Assembly: GCA_024697705.1 (NCBI GenBank)
Contig: JAILFF010000268.1
Span: 1 to 5,745, forward strand
Origin: Ruminococcus sp.
GTDB lineage: Bacteria > Bacillota > Clostridia > Oscillospirales > Ruminococcaceae
Direction: 5' to 3'
Length of the DNA stretch: 5,745 nt
Each line of letters begins with the position of its first letter. The first letter of the stretch is position 1. The notes under the pieces are model-generated. The model searched no databases. It was not told the DNA's origin and worked only from the letters and a program-made list of their open reading frames with translations. A program made the translations under genes and the position numbers. This document shows, in pieces, positions 1 to 5,666 of the stretch.

Positions 1-123
1 CGGCAGCGATATCAATATTTATATGAACAGCTGCAAACTGTTTGACAAAAAAGGCAGCGAGATAGACAACAAGCATTATCATGTTTCGTACAGCGATATG
101 CTGCCGGGAAATTCCTATGTCAA
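1..123 (+). repeat. Left arm of a perfect 123-bp inverted repeat (copy of 327-449)
   Basis: Bases 1-123 are the exact reverse complement of 327-449, and identity stops sharply at 123/124. The partner arm lies inside the membrane-anchored protein gene and encodes roughly its residues 246-285. On the plus strand this arm therefore encodes the same peptide, beginning ..SDINIYMNSCK, and then runs into about 30 unrelated codons. The repeat reaches base 1, so its true left limit is not visible. Perfect identity with an abrupt edge fits an assembly or library chimera at a contig end, or a very recent inverted duplication. It does not fit a diverged paralogue. Confidence 0.93.
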
Positions 124-172
124 TATGTTGAATAGCCTTAATCTGCGGACAGGTCTATTGTATTTCGCCGGA
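124..172. other. Short unassigned stretch between repeat arm and operon end
   Basis: These 49 bases lie between the inverted copy and the stop codon of the last operon gene. They could be the native downstream sequence of the operon or part of a chimeric junction. I see no hairpin followed by a T-run on either strand, so no intrinsic terminator is evident for the operon. Confidence 0.5.
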
Positions 173-1183
173 TCACTCAAATCTCAGCGGAATGTTCATG
201 GTTATCGTTTTGGTCTCATCATCGTCATTCCCGCCGCGATTTGAAACATTTGCTATCATGAGCAGCTCGTCAAGATCGTCGGTCTTTATCGTATCATCTG
301 TCCATATAACAATACTTCTCAAACTGTTGACATAGGAATTTCCCGGCAGCATATCGCTGTACGAAACATGATAATGCTTGTTGTCTATCTCGCTGCCTTT
401 TTTGTCAAACAGTTTGCAGCTGTTCATATAAATATTGATATCGCTGCCGGAATAATTGTTGTAATACAGCTCGGAACGTATGATGTGACCGCCGTCATCG
501 CCGTTTGTAAGACTGAAAAAACCGGTATACACCTTTAGCGTACTCGAATCGTAGACGGACAAGCCGTCATCGGGCGGCTCCCAGGTGTTGGTAGTCTGCG
601 AGCTGTCGTAGTTTATCTTGACGGGCTCGCTTTCCTCATAGATCGAATAGTCGTCATTCATTATCAGAAAGCACATACGCAGCTTGTTGATCTTGAACAT
701 AGACATTACGTTGTAGTCAAAAACCACCGTGTCGGTCACGGTCTTGCCCGCAGGAACTTTGGTCTCAAGGGAAGGTTCAAGCGTGATGCCGTTGGTGACA
801 CAGTAGCTAAGCTTTATTGTATAGTCCTCGTCCGATTCGTTTACCATTTCGAGAGTAAGCTCGGGAACGTCGGTATAGATCTTCGATTCTTTGAGCAGGA
901 CCCTCACGCCGTACCTTGCGAAAAGCACATCGTAGCCGTAGCGCCGCACATCGTCGGTATCGCCGACGGTCGAATAAGGCTTTCCGTAAAGCTTGCCGAC
1001 CGCTTCGGCTTCCTGCTTTGCCTTTTCCTCCGCCTGACGCTCCAGCCGCTGCGACTCGCCCTTTTCCCTTTCAGCCATAAACTGCTTGATCGAAAACGCC
1101 AGTCCTACGATCACCGCGGCGGCTATTATTATCGGTATCAGACGTTTGATATTCGATCTCTTTGTCTGCTCCGTTTTAGCCAT
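173..1183 (-). CDS. Membrane-anchored hypothetical protein with two tandem beta-type extracytoplasmic domains
   Basis: The product is 336 aa with no family name that I recognise. A basic N-terminus (residues 1-14) is followed by one hydrophobic helix at about 15-33 (LIPIIIAAAVIVGLAFSI), so it should be anchored with the bulk outside. No lipobox cysteine is present. Residues about 36-62 are rich in E, K, Q, R and A and could form a short coiled-coil stalk. Two regions then look alike, about 92-192 and 216-334. Each has a hydrophobic strand pattern around a polar N/S/D-rich turn, then a P-x-G turn (VPAGKTV, MLPGNSY), a hydrophobic strand and a final alternating strand. This suggests a duplicated beta-sandwich. 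I chose the ATG at 1183 because GGAGGAAG (1187-1194) precedes it at good spacing and it overlaps the trmB stop by 8 bp. An ATG at 1216 would lie deeper in trmB. It is the last gene of the operon. Bases 327-449 are repeated inverted at the window edge. Confidence 0.85.
   Translation of the reverse strand: MAKTEQTKRSNIKRLIPIIIAAAVIVGLAFSIKQFMAEREKGESQRLERQAEEKAKQEAEAVGKLYGKPYSTVGDTDDVRRYGYDVLFARYGVRVLLKESKIYTDVPELTLEMVNESDEDYTIKLSYCVTNGITLEPSLETKVPAGKTVTDTVVFDYNVMSMFKINKLRMCFLIMNDDYSIYEESEPVKINYDSSQTTNTWEPPDDGLSVYDSSTLKVYTGFFSLTNGDDGGHIIRSELYYNNYSGSDINIYMNSCKLFDKKGSEIDNKHYHVSYSDMLPGNSYVNSLRSIVIWTDDTIKTDDLDELLMIANVSNRGGNDDDETKTITMNIPLRFE
327..449 (-). repeat. Right arm of the 123-bp inverted repeat, inside a gene
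   Basis: This is the partner of bases 1-123, with 123 of 123 bases matching in inverted orientation. It is embedded in an intact reading frame on the minus strand that continues normally on both sides, so this arm is likely the original copy. The 203-base spacer (124-326) holds the end of that gene down to its stop at 173-175, plus about 49 bases of unassigned sequence. Confidence 0.93.
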
Positions 1184-1865
1184 TTTCTTCCTCCGCGCCG
1201 AGCCTGAACGCTTCAAGCCGATAGATCGGAAGACCCTGCGACGAAAAGCGCTCCTCGTATTCGGTCACGATATTCCCCTCGAAATCCGAATGGTGCAGAT
1301 CGAGGGAGACATTCTTAAGCCCCCAGCCGCTCTGAGAAAGCTCGGCTAAGGAAAACTCGAAAAAGTGCATATTGTCGGTCTTCTGATGTATCTCTCCGCC
1401 GTGAACAAGCAGCGTTTCGTACATTTTAAGAAACCTGCGGTGGGTCAGACGGTGCGAAGCATAGCTGTTTTTCGGAAACGGACAGCTGAAATTCAGGTAA
1501 ATAAGCCTTGCCGTGTGCGCGGGAACGTAGCAGTCAAGGTATTCAGCGCCGCCGCGCAGGAAACGCACATTCGTTATACCCTCCGCGATGGCGCGGGCGG
1601 CGGCGTCAACTATAACGTTGCTCGCCTTTTCGACGGCTAAGAAATTCTTATTCGGCTCGCGCTTAGCAAGCTCGCAGATGAACTGCCCCTTTCCGCAGCC
1701 GATCTCCATTTCAACGGGGTCATCATTGCCGAAAAGTTCCCGCATATCGAGCATACTTTCGGTGTCCTTAAAGGAATAATCGCGGTTTTCCCTGTCCATA
1801 AAGATTATCATATCCCCGCAGGCGGCAAGACGTTCTTCAAGGTGTTTTTTTCTTCTCATTCTCAT
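1176..1865 (-). CDS. trmB: tRNA (guanine-N7-)-methyltransferase TrmB
   Basis: The product is 229 aa, a normal length for bacterial TrmB, a cytoplasmic SAM-dependent enzyme that makes m7G46 in the tRNA variable loop. The SAM-binding loop MEIGCGKGQF is at 53-62, with the acidic VEK at 78-80 and NVRFLRGGAEYL at 99-110. The family block LIYLNFSCPFPK is at 121-132, followed by HRLTH (138-142), QKTDN (161-165) and the C-terminal TEYEERF..G.PIYRLEA (201-219). The block at 121-132 normally reads NFSDPWPK. Here the aspartate usually regarded as catalytic is Cys128 and the tryptophan is Phe130. The first of two nearby ATGs (1865) is preferred: GGAG at 1876-1879 lies 10 nt upstream, and the previous gene stops only 4 nt away. 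The 3' end overlaps the next gene by 8 bp. Family assignment is firm, but standard activity is less certain because of the substitution. Confidence 0.93.
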   Translation of the reverse strand: MRMRRKKHLEERLAACGDMIIFMDRENRDYSFKDTESMLDMRELFGNDDPVEMEIGCGKGQFICELAKREPNKNFLAVEKASNVIVDAAARAIAEGITNVRFLRGGAEYLDCYVPAHTARLIYLNFSCPFPKNSYASHRLTHRRFLKMYETLLVHGGEIHQKTDNMHFFEFSLAELSQSGWGLKNVSLDLHHSDFEGNIVTEYEERFSSQGLPIYRLEAFRLGAEEENG

Positions 1866-1869
1866 AGCT

Positions 1870-2424
1870 TTATTTCTCCGGGTTTGATTGCATATCGGTA
1901 TTTTTAATCAGTTTAATTACTCGCGGACGGTTGTATCTCTGTATGATAACAAAGCAAAGATCAATAAGAGCAGCCAAAAGCGAGGTCACGATGAAAACAG
2001 GCAGCGCCCCGAACCAATGCGAAAATACTATCGGGATAAAGCTCAGTACGATGATGATCTCATGTACGGTTTCCGCCTGACACATAGCTTGCGCGATCTC
2101 GTCCCAACTATGCTTTTTGGGGTCGAAATAATCGGGCTGAAATGTCGGAAGCCTGCCTTTCCACTTCTTTACATTCAAATGCTTATACAGATTCTTTTCC
2201 CAATCGCGGAGCCGATACCACTTTTTTGTATAGTCGGCATGATTTTTCATAAGAGCATCGATCACGCCCCCGACAGCGAGCCTCATTATAAAGTGATAAG
2301 CGGTCGTGCCGAACGTTATTGCAAACGAATAGGCGACCACGATATTCAAGACGCTGTACAGAACTATGCTTATCGCCGTAAGACTCACAAGAATAAATGA
2401 TATCAAATATATTTTCTCCCGCAA
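1870..2424 (-). CDS. Small multi-span membrane protein resembling the CrtO-type acyltransferase family
   Basis: The product is 184 aa. Hydrophobic segments at about 5-23, 26-47, 122-137 and 140-161 suggest four membrane spans around a central basic, aromatic-rich region. Three blocks recall glycosyl-4,4'-diaponeurosporenoate acyltransferase (CrtO, about 165 aa): KKWKGRLP at 86-93, an acidic/His motif QAETVHE at 116-122, and QRYNRPR at 162-168. In staphylococci CrtO adds a fatty acyl chain in staphyloxanthin synthesis, but no carotenoid gene is visible here, so a different lipid or sugar acceptor is possible. The start is a TTG at 2424. A TGA lies four codons upstream in frame and no ATG is nearby, while AGAGGTG (2435-2441) sits 10 nt before the TTG, overlapping the stop of the preceding gene. 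It lies 4 nt before trmB. Family call is from remembered motifs; substrate is unknown. Confidence 0.8.
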   Translation of the reverse strand: MREKIYLISFILVSLTAISIVLYSVLNIVVAYSFAITFGTTAYHFIMRLAVGGVIDALMKNHADYTKKWYRLRDWEKNLYKHLNVKKWKGRLPTFQPDYFDPKKHSWDEIAQAMCQAETVHEIIIVLSFIPIVFSHWFGALPVFIVTSLLAALIDLCFVIIQRYNRPRVIKLIKNTDMQSNPEK

Positions 2425-2433
2425 GATCGGCTG

Positions 2434-3021
2434 TCACCTCTTTTTGCCCATCAGCTTTTTAAGCCCTCCGTGCTCAAAAAACTCCGTGTCGGAGGTCGCC
2501 GTTACCCATTCGGTGCAGGCGCCGTCGAGCGGATTAGCCGAAGGGTAAATGTTTATCATGATCTCGCAGTCGTTATTTTCCTTGTATTTCGGCGTGAAGC
2601 GGAAGATTATCTGCTTCGGTACGCTGTTGAAAAGCTCCTCCTCGGTGCGCGGGGTGTTCGAGAGCGAATCGGGGTCGGCACATTCGGGAATGTGTATCTC
2701 GGGGCACGGCAGCCTGAGCACCTTGCCGCCCTCTTTTTTTTCGTAGACCTCGGGCTTGCGCTTGATCGTGCGCGTACCCGTGTTCACGGGGTAGACGATA
2801 TCGACCATATCCACCGTGAAGCTGCCGTTTTCCACCGCCTCGCCCGAAAGCGTGAACATAACGCCCTTCTTGTCGGCGGCGCCGTCGCTCTCAACGCTTA
2901 TGGTAAAGGTAAGCCCGTCTATCATGACCGCGCCGCAGGAAGATTTCCTGAGCGCCACGCGGGACTTATCGCGTTTCTGCATTGCGCGGGAGATCATATT
3001 CCCGCCGAAATTCGCCTTCAC
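2434..3021 (-). CDS. Hypothetical soluble protein of the galK-trmB operon
   Basis: The product is 195 aa and I do not recognise a family. No signal peptide or membrane segment is visible. Both termini are basic: R and K at about 12-26, and KKLMGKKR at the end. The middle shows alternating hydrophobic/polar stretches (GLTFTISVES, GVMFTLSGEA, FTVDMVDIVYPV, QIIFRFTP, CEIMINIYP), suggesting a mainly beta fold, with cysteines at 29, 106, 114, 152 and 169. CPEIHIPEC (106-114) could be a metal or disulfide loop, but this is speculative. The GTG start at 3021 overlaps the stop of the kinase gene by 4 nt (GTGA) and has a strong GGAGGTG five bases upstream (3027-3033). A run of eight A in the coding strand (2734-2741) encodes part of YEKKEGG. 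Only 9 nt separate it from the next gene. Confidence 0.82.
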   Translation of the reverse strand: MKANFGGNMISRAMQKRDKSRVALRKSSCGAVMIDGLTFTISVESDGAADKKGVMFTLSGEAVENGSFTVDMVDIVYPVNTGTRTIKRKPEVYEKKEGGKVLRLPCPEIHIPECADPDSLSNTPRTEEELFNSVPKQIIFRFTPKYKENNDCEIMINIYPSANPLDGACTEWVTATSDTEFFEHGGLKKLMGKKR

Positions 3022-4253
3022 AGCGCCACCTCCGTTCCGCCGAAGGGTCTTACCGAAAGGACGTAAACGCTTCCCTTTCCGAAGACCGTTTCCATTCGCC
3101 GTCTGAAATATCCGAGCTTATCCTCGGGAACGAACGCCTGTATCGTTCCCGCAAATCCGCCGCCGTGTACCCGACACGCGCCGTCGCCGCGAAGAACGTC
3201 CTCCGCCGTGAACAGCGCAAGCGCCAAGCCTTGCTCATCGGAGTGAGCTGCCGAATAAATGTTTTGCAGATATTTGTAAGAGCTGTTGCCGCTCTCGTTT
3301 ACGAGCTCGAAGAAGCGTCTGAGATCGCGCGCTCTGAGCGCCGCCGCTTGACCCTCCACGCGCTCGTTTTCGTTAAAGAAGTGCATTGCGCGGAGGACCG
3401 CTCTGTCGCCGAGCGCTGCGCGAAGCTCGGGTATATGCGCGACGACTTCTGCGCGTTCGACATCGCGAAGCGCGTTCTTGCCGAAGAACCGTGCCACGGC
3501 TTTCATTTCGGCGGGAACAGCGGCGTAATCGGGCGTGAGATCGGCGTGATCGCCCTTAGTATCGACGATGCAGAGCATATAGCCGCTCTCCGAAAAGTCA
3601 AAATCTATCGTTTCGACTATCGGGTTCACGGGGTCCTTGAAATCTATGGTGATGAAGCTGCCGACGCTTGAAGCCATCTGATCCATAAGTCCCGAAGGCT
3701 TGCCGAAGAAGATGTTCTCGGCAAACTGCGATATCTGCGCGATCTCGACGGGCGGCACCTTTGAATCGTTATACAGCCCGCTGATGATCGTGCCGACAAG
3801 CACTTCAAAAGCCGCTGAAGACGAAAGTCCCGAGCCCTTAAGCACATTTGAGGTAGTACACGCAGAGAAGCCGCCTATCTTATAGTTGCGTTTTTTCATA
3901 CCCGCGGCGACCCCGCGTATCAGCGCGGCGGATGTGCCGTCCTCGTCATCGGCAACGTCAAGGTCGGAGGTGTCCACGGCGTCCATCGGGAATCCCCGGG
4001 ATTTTATGCGGATAATGCCGTCGTCGGTAGGCTTGACCGCCGCTATGACGTCGAGCGAGATACCCGCCGCCAGCACCTTGCCGCAGTTATGGTCGGTATG
4101 ATTGCCGCCGACCTCGGTTCTGCCGGGCGCGGAAAAGAATCTCTCGGGCTCGGCGCCGAACATTGTCCGGAACTCCGCGGCGATGGCGGCGTACCGTTCC
4201 GCCTGCGCGGAAACGTTATCCTCGCCGTATATTTCTTTCAGCTCGTGGATCAT
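3018..4253 (-). CDS. galK: Galactokinase-like GHMP sugar kinase
   Basis: The product is 411 aa, within the usual range for galactokinases, which phosphorylate galactose at C1 with ATP in the cytoplasm (Leloir pathway). The family signature is at 41-62 (SAPGRTEVGGNHTDHN..), the ATP-binding GHMP motif KGSGLSSSAA at 139-148, the catalytic-base block GLMDQMASSVG at 188-198 with Asp191, and the C-terminal glycine motif CRVHGGGFAG at 360-369. The sugar-binding part reads GGNHTDH where classical enzymes read GEHTDY: Asn51 replaces the glutamate that contacts galactose, and His55 replaces the tyrosine. Substrate specificity is therefore less certain than membership of the family. The ATG at 4253 has GGAGGAAG at 4261-4268. 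No galT, galE or transporter lies in the window. It is the first gene of a five-gene run and overlaps the next gene by 4 nt. Confidence 0.92.
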   Translation of the reverse strand: MIHELKEIYGEDNVSAQAERYAAIAAEFRTMFGAEPERFFSAPGRTEVGGNHTDHNCGKVLAAGISLDVIAAVKPTDDGIIRIKSRGFPMDAVDTSDLDVADDEDGTSAALIRGVAAGMKKRNYKIGGFSACTTSNVLKGSGLSSSAAFEVLVGTIISGLYNDSKVPPVEIAQISQFAENIFFGKPSGLMDQMASSVGSFITIDFKDPVNPIVETIDFDFSESGYMLCIVDTKGDHADLTPDYAAVPAEMKAVARFFGKNALRDVERAEVVAHIPELRAALGDRAVLRAMHFFNENERVEGQAAALRARDLRRFFELVNESGNSSYKYLQNIYSAAHSDEQGLALALFTAEDVLRGDGACRVHGGGFAGTIQAFVPEDKLGYFRRRMETVFGKGSVYVLSVRPFGGTEVAL

Positions 4254-4260
4254 GTTTTAA

Positions 4261-4268
4261 CTTCCTCC
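4261..4268 (-). promoter_or_regulatory. Ribosome binding site of the galactokinase-like gene
   Basis: The minus strand reads GGAGGAAG, a near-ideal Shine-Dalgarno sequence, 7 nt before the ATG at 4253. It supports that start codon over internal candidates. Confidence 0.8.
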
Positions 4269-4312
4269 GTAATGTGTGTTATTTCTGATTTCGGATATTT
4301 TTCTTTCGGTCG

Positions 4313-4342
4313 ATTGTAGGGGCTGGCAATGTCGCCCGTGAA
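4313..4342 (-). promoter_or_regulatory. Possible sigma-70-type promoter for the galK-trmB operon
   Basis: On the minus strand TTCACG (4337-4342) is followed after 18 bases by TACAAT (4313-4318). The -10 matches the consensus at five of six positions and the -35 at four of six. It would give a leader of about 50 nt before the ATG at 4253. It overlaps the start of the repeat-like region, so the operon may be read from a promoter carried by the repeat, or from another site I cannot identify. This is a weak pattern match only. Confidence 0.25.
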
Positions 4343-4382
4343 ATAGCCCTTCCATATTGAAAACCCGAACTTCGCACAATTG

Positions 4383-4414
4383 TTGCACGAAAATCGCTTC
4401 GCTCTTTCGTGCAA
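4383..4414. repeat. Hairpin with a perfect 10-bp stem
   Basis: TTGCACGAAA (4383-4392) pairs with TTTCGTGCAA (4405-4414) around a 12-base loop. Neither strand has a T-run after the stem, so it is not a classical intrinsic terminator. It abuts the left arm of the 18-bp inverted pair, sharing base 4414. Confidence 0.8.
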
Positions 4415-4507
4415 ATAAAATCGGCAATTTCTTTGTTTTCGGTAGCTTTAGCTGAATTATATGTTTGTGCGTTTTTGTTCGCTTTTCTCGAAATTGCCGA
4501 TTTTATT
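4414..4507. repeat. 94-bp element bounded by an 18-bp perfect inverted pair
   Basis: AATAAAATCGGCAATTTC (4414-4431) is the exact reverse complement of 4490-4507. The 58 bases between the arms are AT-rich and have no gene. The layout resembles a small non-autonomous element or a long stem-loop in RNA. I see no clear target-site duplication at the outer ends, so a transposon origin is not shown. Confidence 0.75.
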
Positions 4508-4567
4508 CTTAACCGGTCGGATTGCGGTTTTAACACGGCTCTTTCCGATTTGCTGGCTTTGCGTTTG

Positions 4568-4657
4568 TTGCGCTTACGCGCAAATGGGGCTCTGCCCCAT
4601 ACCCCGCCAAGGGGCTCCCCGCCCCTTGGAACCCTCGCCAGCGCGAGCCGGCGCTGG
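4568..4657. repeat. Array of four consecutive hairpins, possible 3' end structure of the ATPase transcript
   Basis: Four perfect stems follow one another: TTGCGC/GCGCAA (4568-4573, 4578-4583, loop 4); ATGGGGC/GCCCCAT (4584-4590, 4594-4600, loop 3); CCAAGGGGC/GCCCCTTGG (4607-4615, 4621-4629, loop 5); CCAGCGC/GCGCTGG (4638-4644, 4651-4657, loop 6). The last ends 16 bases beyond the ATPase stop. In RNA from the minus strand they would form a strong structured 3' end that could stabilise the message or help stop transcription, though no U-tract follows. Confidence 0.85.
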
Positions 4658-4673
4658 ACCCGGCTGTCCTATT

Positions 4674-5666
4674 TTATTCCCCGTCTTTCTCAACCGACGC
4701 GAGATAATCTACAAACTGCTTCGCAACTCTCGGCGAACGCCCCGCTCTCGAAAGTGCAAACTGCTCCGCTCTTTGATGAAGCTCCTCCTCGGGCATAGTG
4801 ATACCCGCACGAGCGGCAAGCTCCGAGACAACTTGCAAATACAGCTTTTTGTCGGGCTTGACAAACGTAACGGTCAGCCCGAAACGGTCAGACAGCGAAA
4901 GCAATTCCTGCATCGTGTCCTTCGCGTGAACCTCGTCGCCGCGCCGCGCCGAGAAGGTCTCCCGCACAAGGTGCCGCCTGTTCGAGGTCGCGTAAATGCA
5001 GATATTGTCAGAGCTTGAAGCCACGCTGCCTTCGAGCATCGCCTTTAAAGCGGCAAAGTCGTCGTCGTCCTCAGTGAAGCTCAGGTCGTCGATGAAAATA
5101 ATGAATTTCAGCGGGCTGCTGCCGATCTCACTTACGATGTCGGGCAGCTCGTGGAGCTGTTTTTTCTTGATCTCGATAAGCCGCAGACCGTCCTTCGCAT
5201 ACTCGTTGGCTATCGCCTTGACGGTCGAGGATTTGCCCGTGCCGCAGTCGCCGTAGAGCAGCACGTTATTCGCGGGCAGACCCTTGATAAGCGCGAGAGT
5301 ATTCTCGATGACCTCGCCGCGCTCGCGCTCGTAGCCCGAGAAATCTTCGAGTCTGATGGGGTCGGGGCGCTTGACGGGAGTGATCTTGCCGTCCTTAACG
5401 ATGAAAACATTGTACCGTGCGTAAATGCCGCAGCCGAACTTATTCAGCTGACGGAGCCTTGTCGCGTAGATCATGGAGAAATCCATTTCCTCGGTGCGGT
5501 AGCGCGGCAGGAAGCCGTCGTAATCAAGGCGGTCGAGCAGCTCATAGCACGGCAGCTGCGCCAGCTGACCCAGCACCCACAGCTCGTTGGCAAGGCACTC
5601 GTCGAGCAGCTCTCCCGTGCTTCTGCCCTCGGCGCGTTTTCTGATGTAGATGTTGTCATGCTCCCG
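4674..5666 (-). CDS. DUF815-family AAA+ ATPase, N-terminal part missing
   Basis: The frame encodes a P-loop ATPase of the DUF815 type (PF05673), a cytoplasmic family of poorly known role. Counting from a GTG at 5576, the Walker A motif GDCGTGKSS is at 109-117, Walker B FIIFIDD at 158-164, the sensor-like ATSNRRHL at 196-203, LSLSDRFGL at 226-234 and the C-terminal GRSPRVAKQFVD at 279-290. Family-like sequence (NIYIRKRAEG.., then NELW before VLGQLAQL) continues upstream of that GTG to about 5660. There it meets an in-frame TAA at 5667-5669 with no ATG. Family members usually have roughly 100 more N-terminal residues. The GTG at 5576 has no convincing Shine-Dalgarno sequence, so the gene is best read as 5'-broken by the window edge, a frameshift, a chimeric junction or a true truncation. 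The coordinates give the full open extent; a 300-aa call from 5576 is the alternative. No gene links it directly to the operon below. Confidence 0.85.
   Translation of the reverse strand, partial: REHDNIYIRKRAEGRSTGELLDECLANELWVLGQLAQLPCYELLDRLDYDGFLPRYRTEEMDFSMIYATRLRQLNKFGCGIYARYNVFIVKDGKITPVKRPDPIRLEDFSGYERERGEVIENTLALIKGLPANNVLLYGDCGTGKSSTVKAIANEYAKDGLRLIEIKKKQLHELPDIVSEIGSSPLKFIIFIDDLSFTEDDDDFAALKAMLEGSVASSSDNICIYATSNRRHLVRETFSARRGDEVHAKDTMQELLSLSDRFGLTVTFVKPDKKLYLQVVSELAARAGITMPEEELHQRAEQFALSRAGRSPRVAKQFVDYLASVEKDGE

Larger units (their letters stand above)
4316..4660. repeat. Composite repeat-like intergenic region rich in inverted repeats
   Basis: The 420 bases between the ATPase and kinase genes contain no credible gene, although spurious frames cross them. 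The region combines a GTAGGGGC..GCCC motif (4316-4337), a hairpin with a 10-bp stem (4383-4414), a long inverted pair (4414-4431 with 4490-4507), and four consecutive hairpins (4568-4657). The dense dyad symmetry and the jump in composition from AT-rich to very GC-rich suggest one or more dispersed non-coding repeats. The GC-rich GGGGCTCTGCCCC and CCAAGGGGC parts look to me like intergenic repeats common in Ruminococcus and relatives, but that is memory, not a search result. Confidence 0.65.

Noticed and set aside
23..244. Plus-strand open frame of 73 codons at the left edge
   Set aside because: Its first part is the inverted copy of an internal gene fragment and the rest is unrelated sequence running over the antisense of the real gene end; no ribosome binding site supports it.
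1843..1851. A-rich run near the start of trmB as a possible programmed frameshift site
   Set aside because: The AAAAAAC heptamer is not in the phase needed for -1 slippage and the normal frame gives a full-length TrmB.
1888..2400. Plus-strand 170-codon frame opposite the CrtO-like gene
   Set aside because: It is antisense to a frame with clear membrane segments, family-like motifs and operon junctions; no hydrophobic pattern or domain is seen in it.
2982..3671. Long plus-strand open frame (229 codons) opposite the kinase gene
   Set aside because: It is antisense to a well-supported GHMP kinase with all motifs in place; the open frame follows from GC-rich codon use on the opposite strand.
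4279..4536. Minus-strand 85-codon frame in the intergenic region
   Set aside because: It runs through the inverted repeats, has no recognisable domain, and its composition follows the repeat rather than a protein.
4607..4629. Classical Rho-independent terminator
   Set aside because: The stem is strong, but neither strand has a T-run directly after it, so only a general 3' structure is claimed.
4568..4657. CRISPR array or tRNA genes in the hairpin-rich spacer
   Set aside because: The hairpins differ from one another with no repeated unit and unique spacers, and none folds as a cloverleaf.
4461..5018. Plus-strand 185-codon frame spanning hairpins and the end of the ATPase gene
   Set aside because: It crosses the hairpin array and is then antisense to conserved ATPase motifs; no protein family is recognisable.
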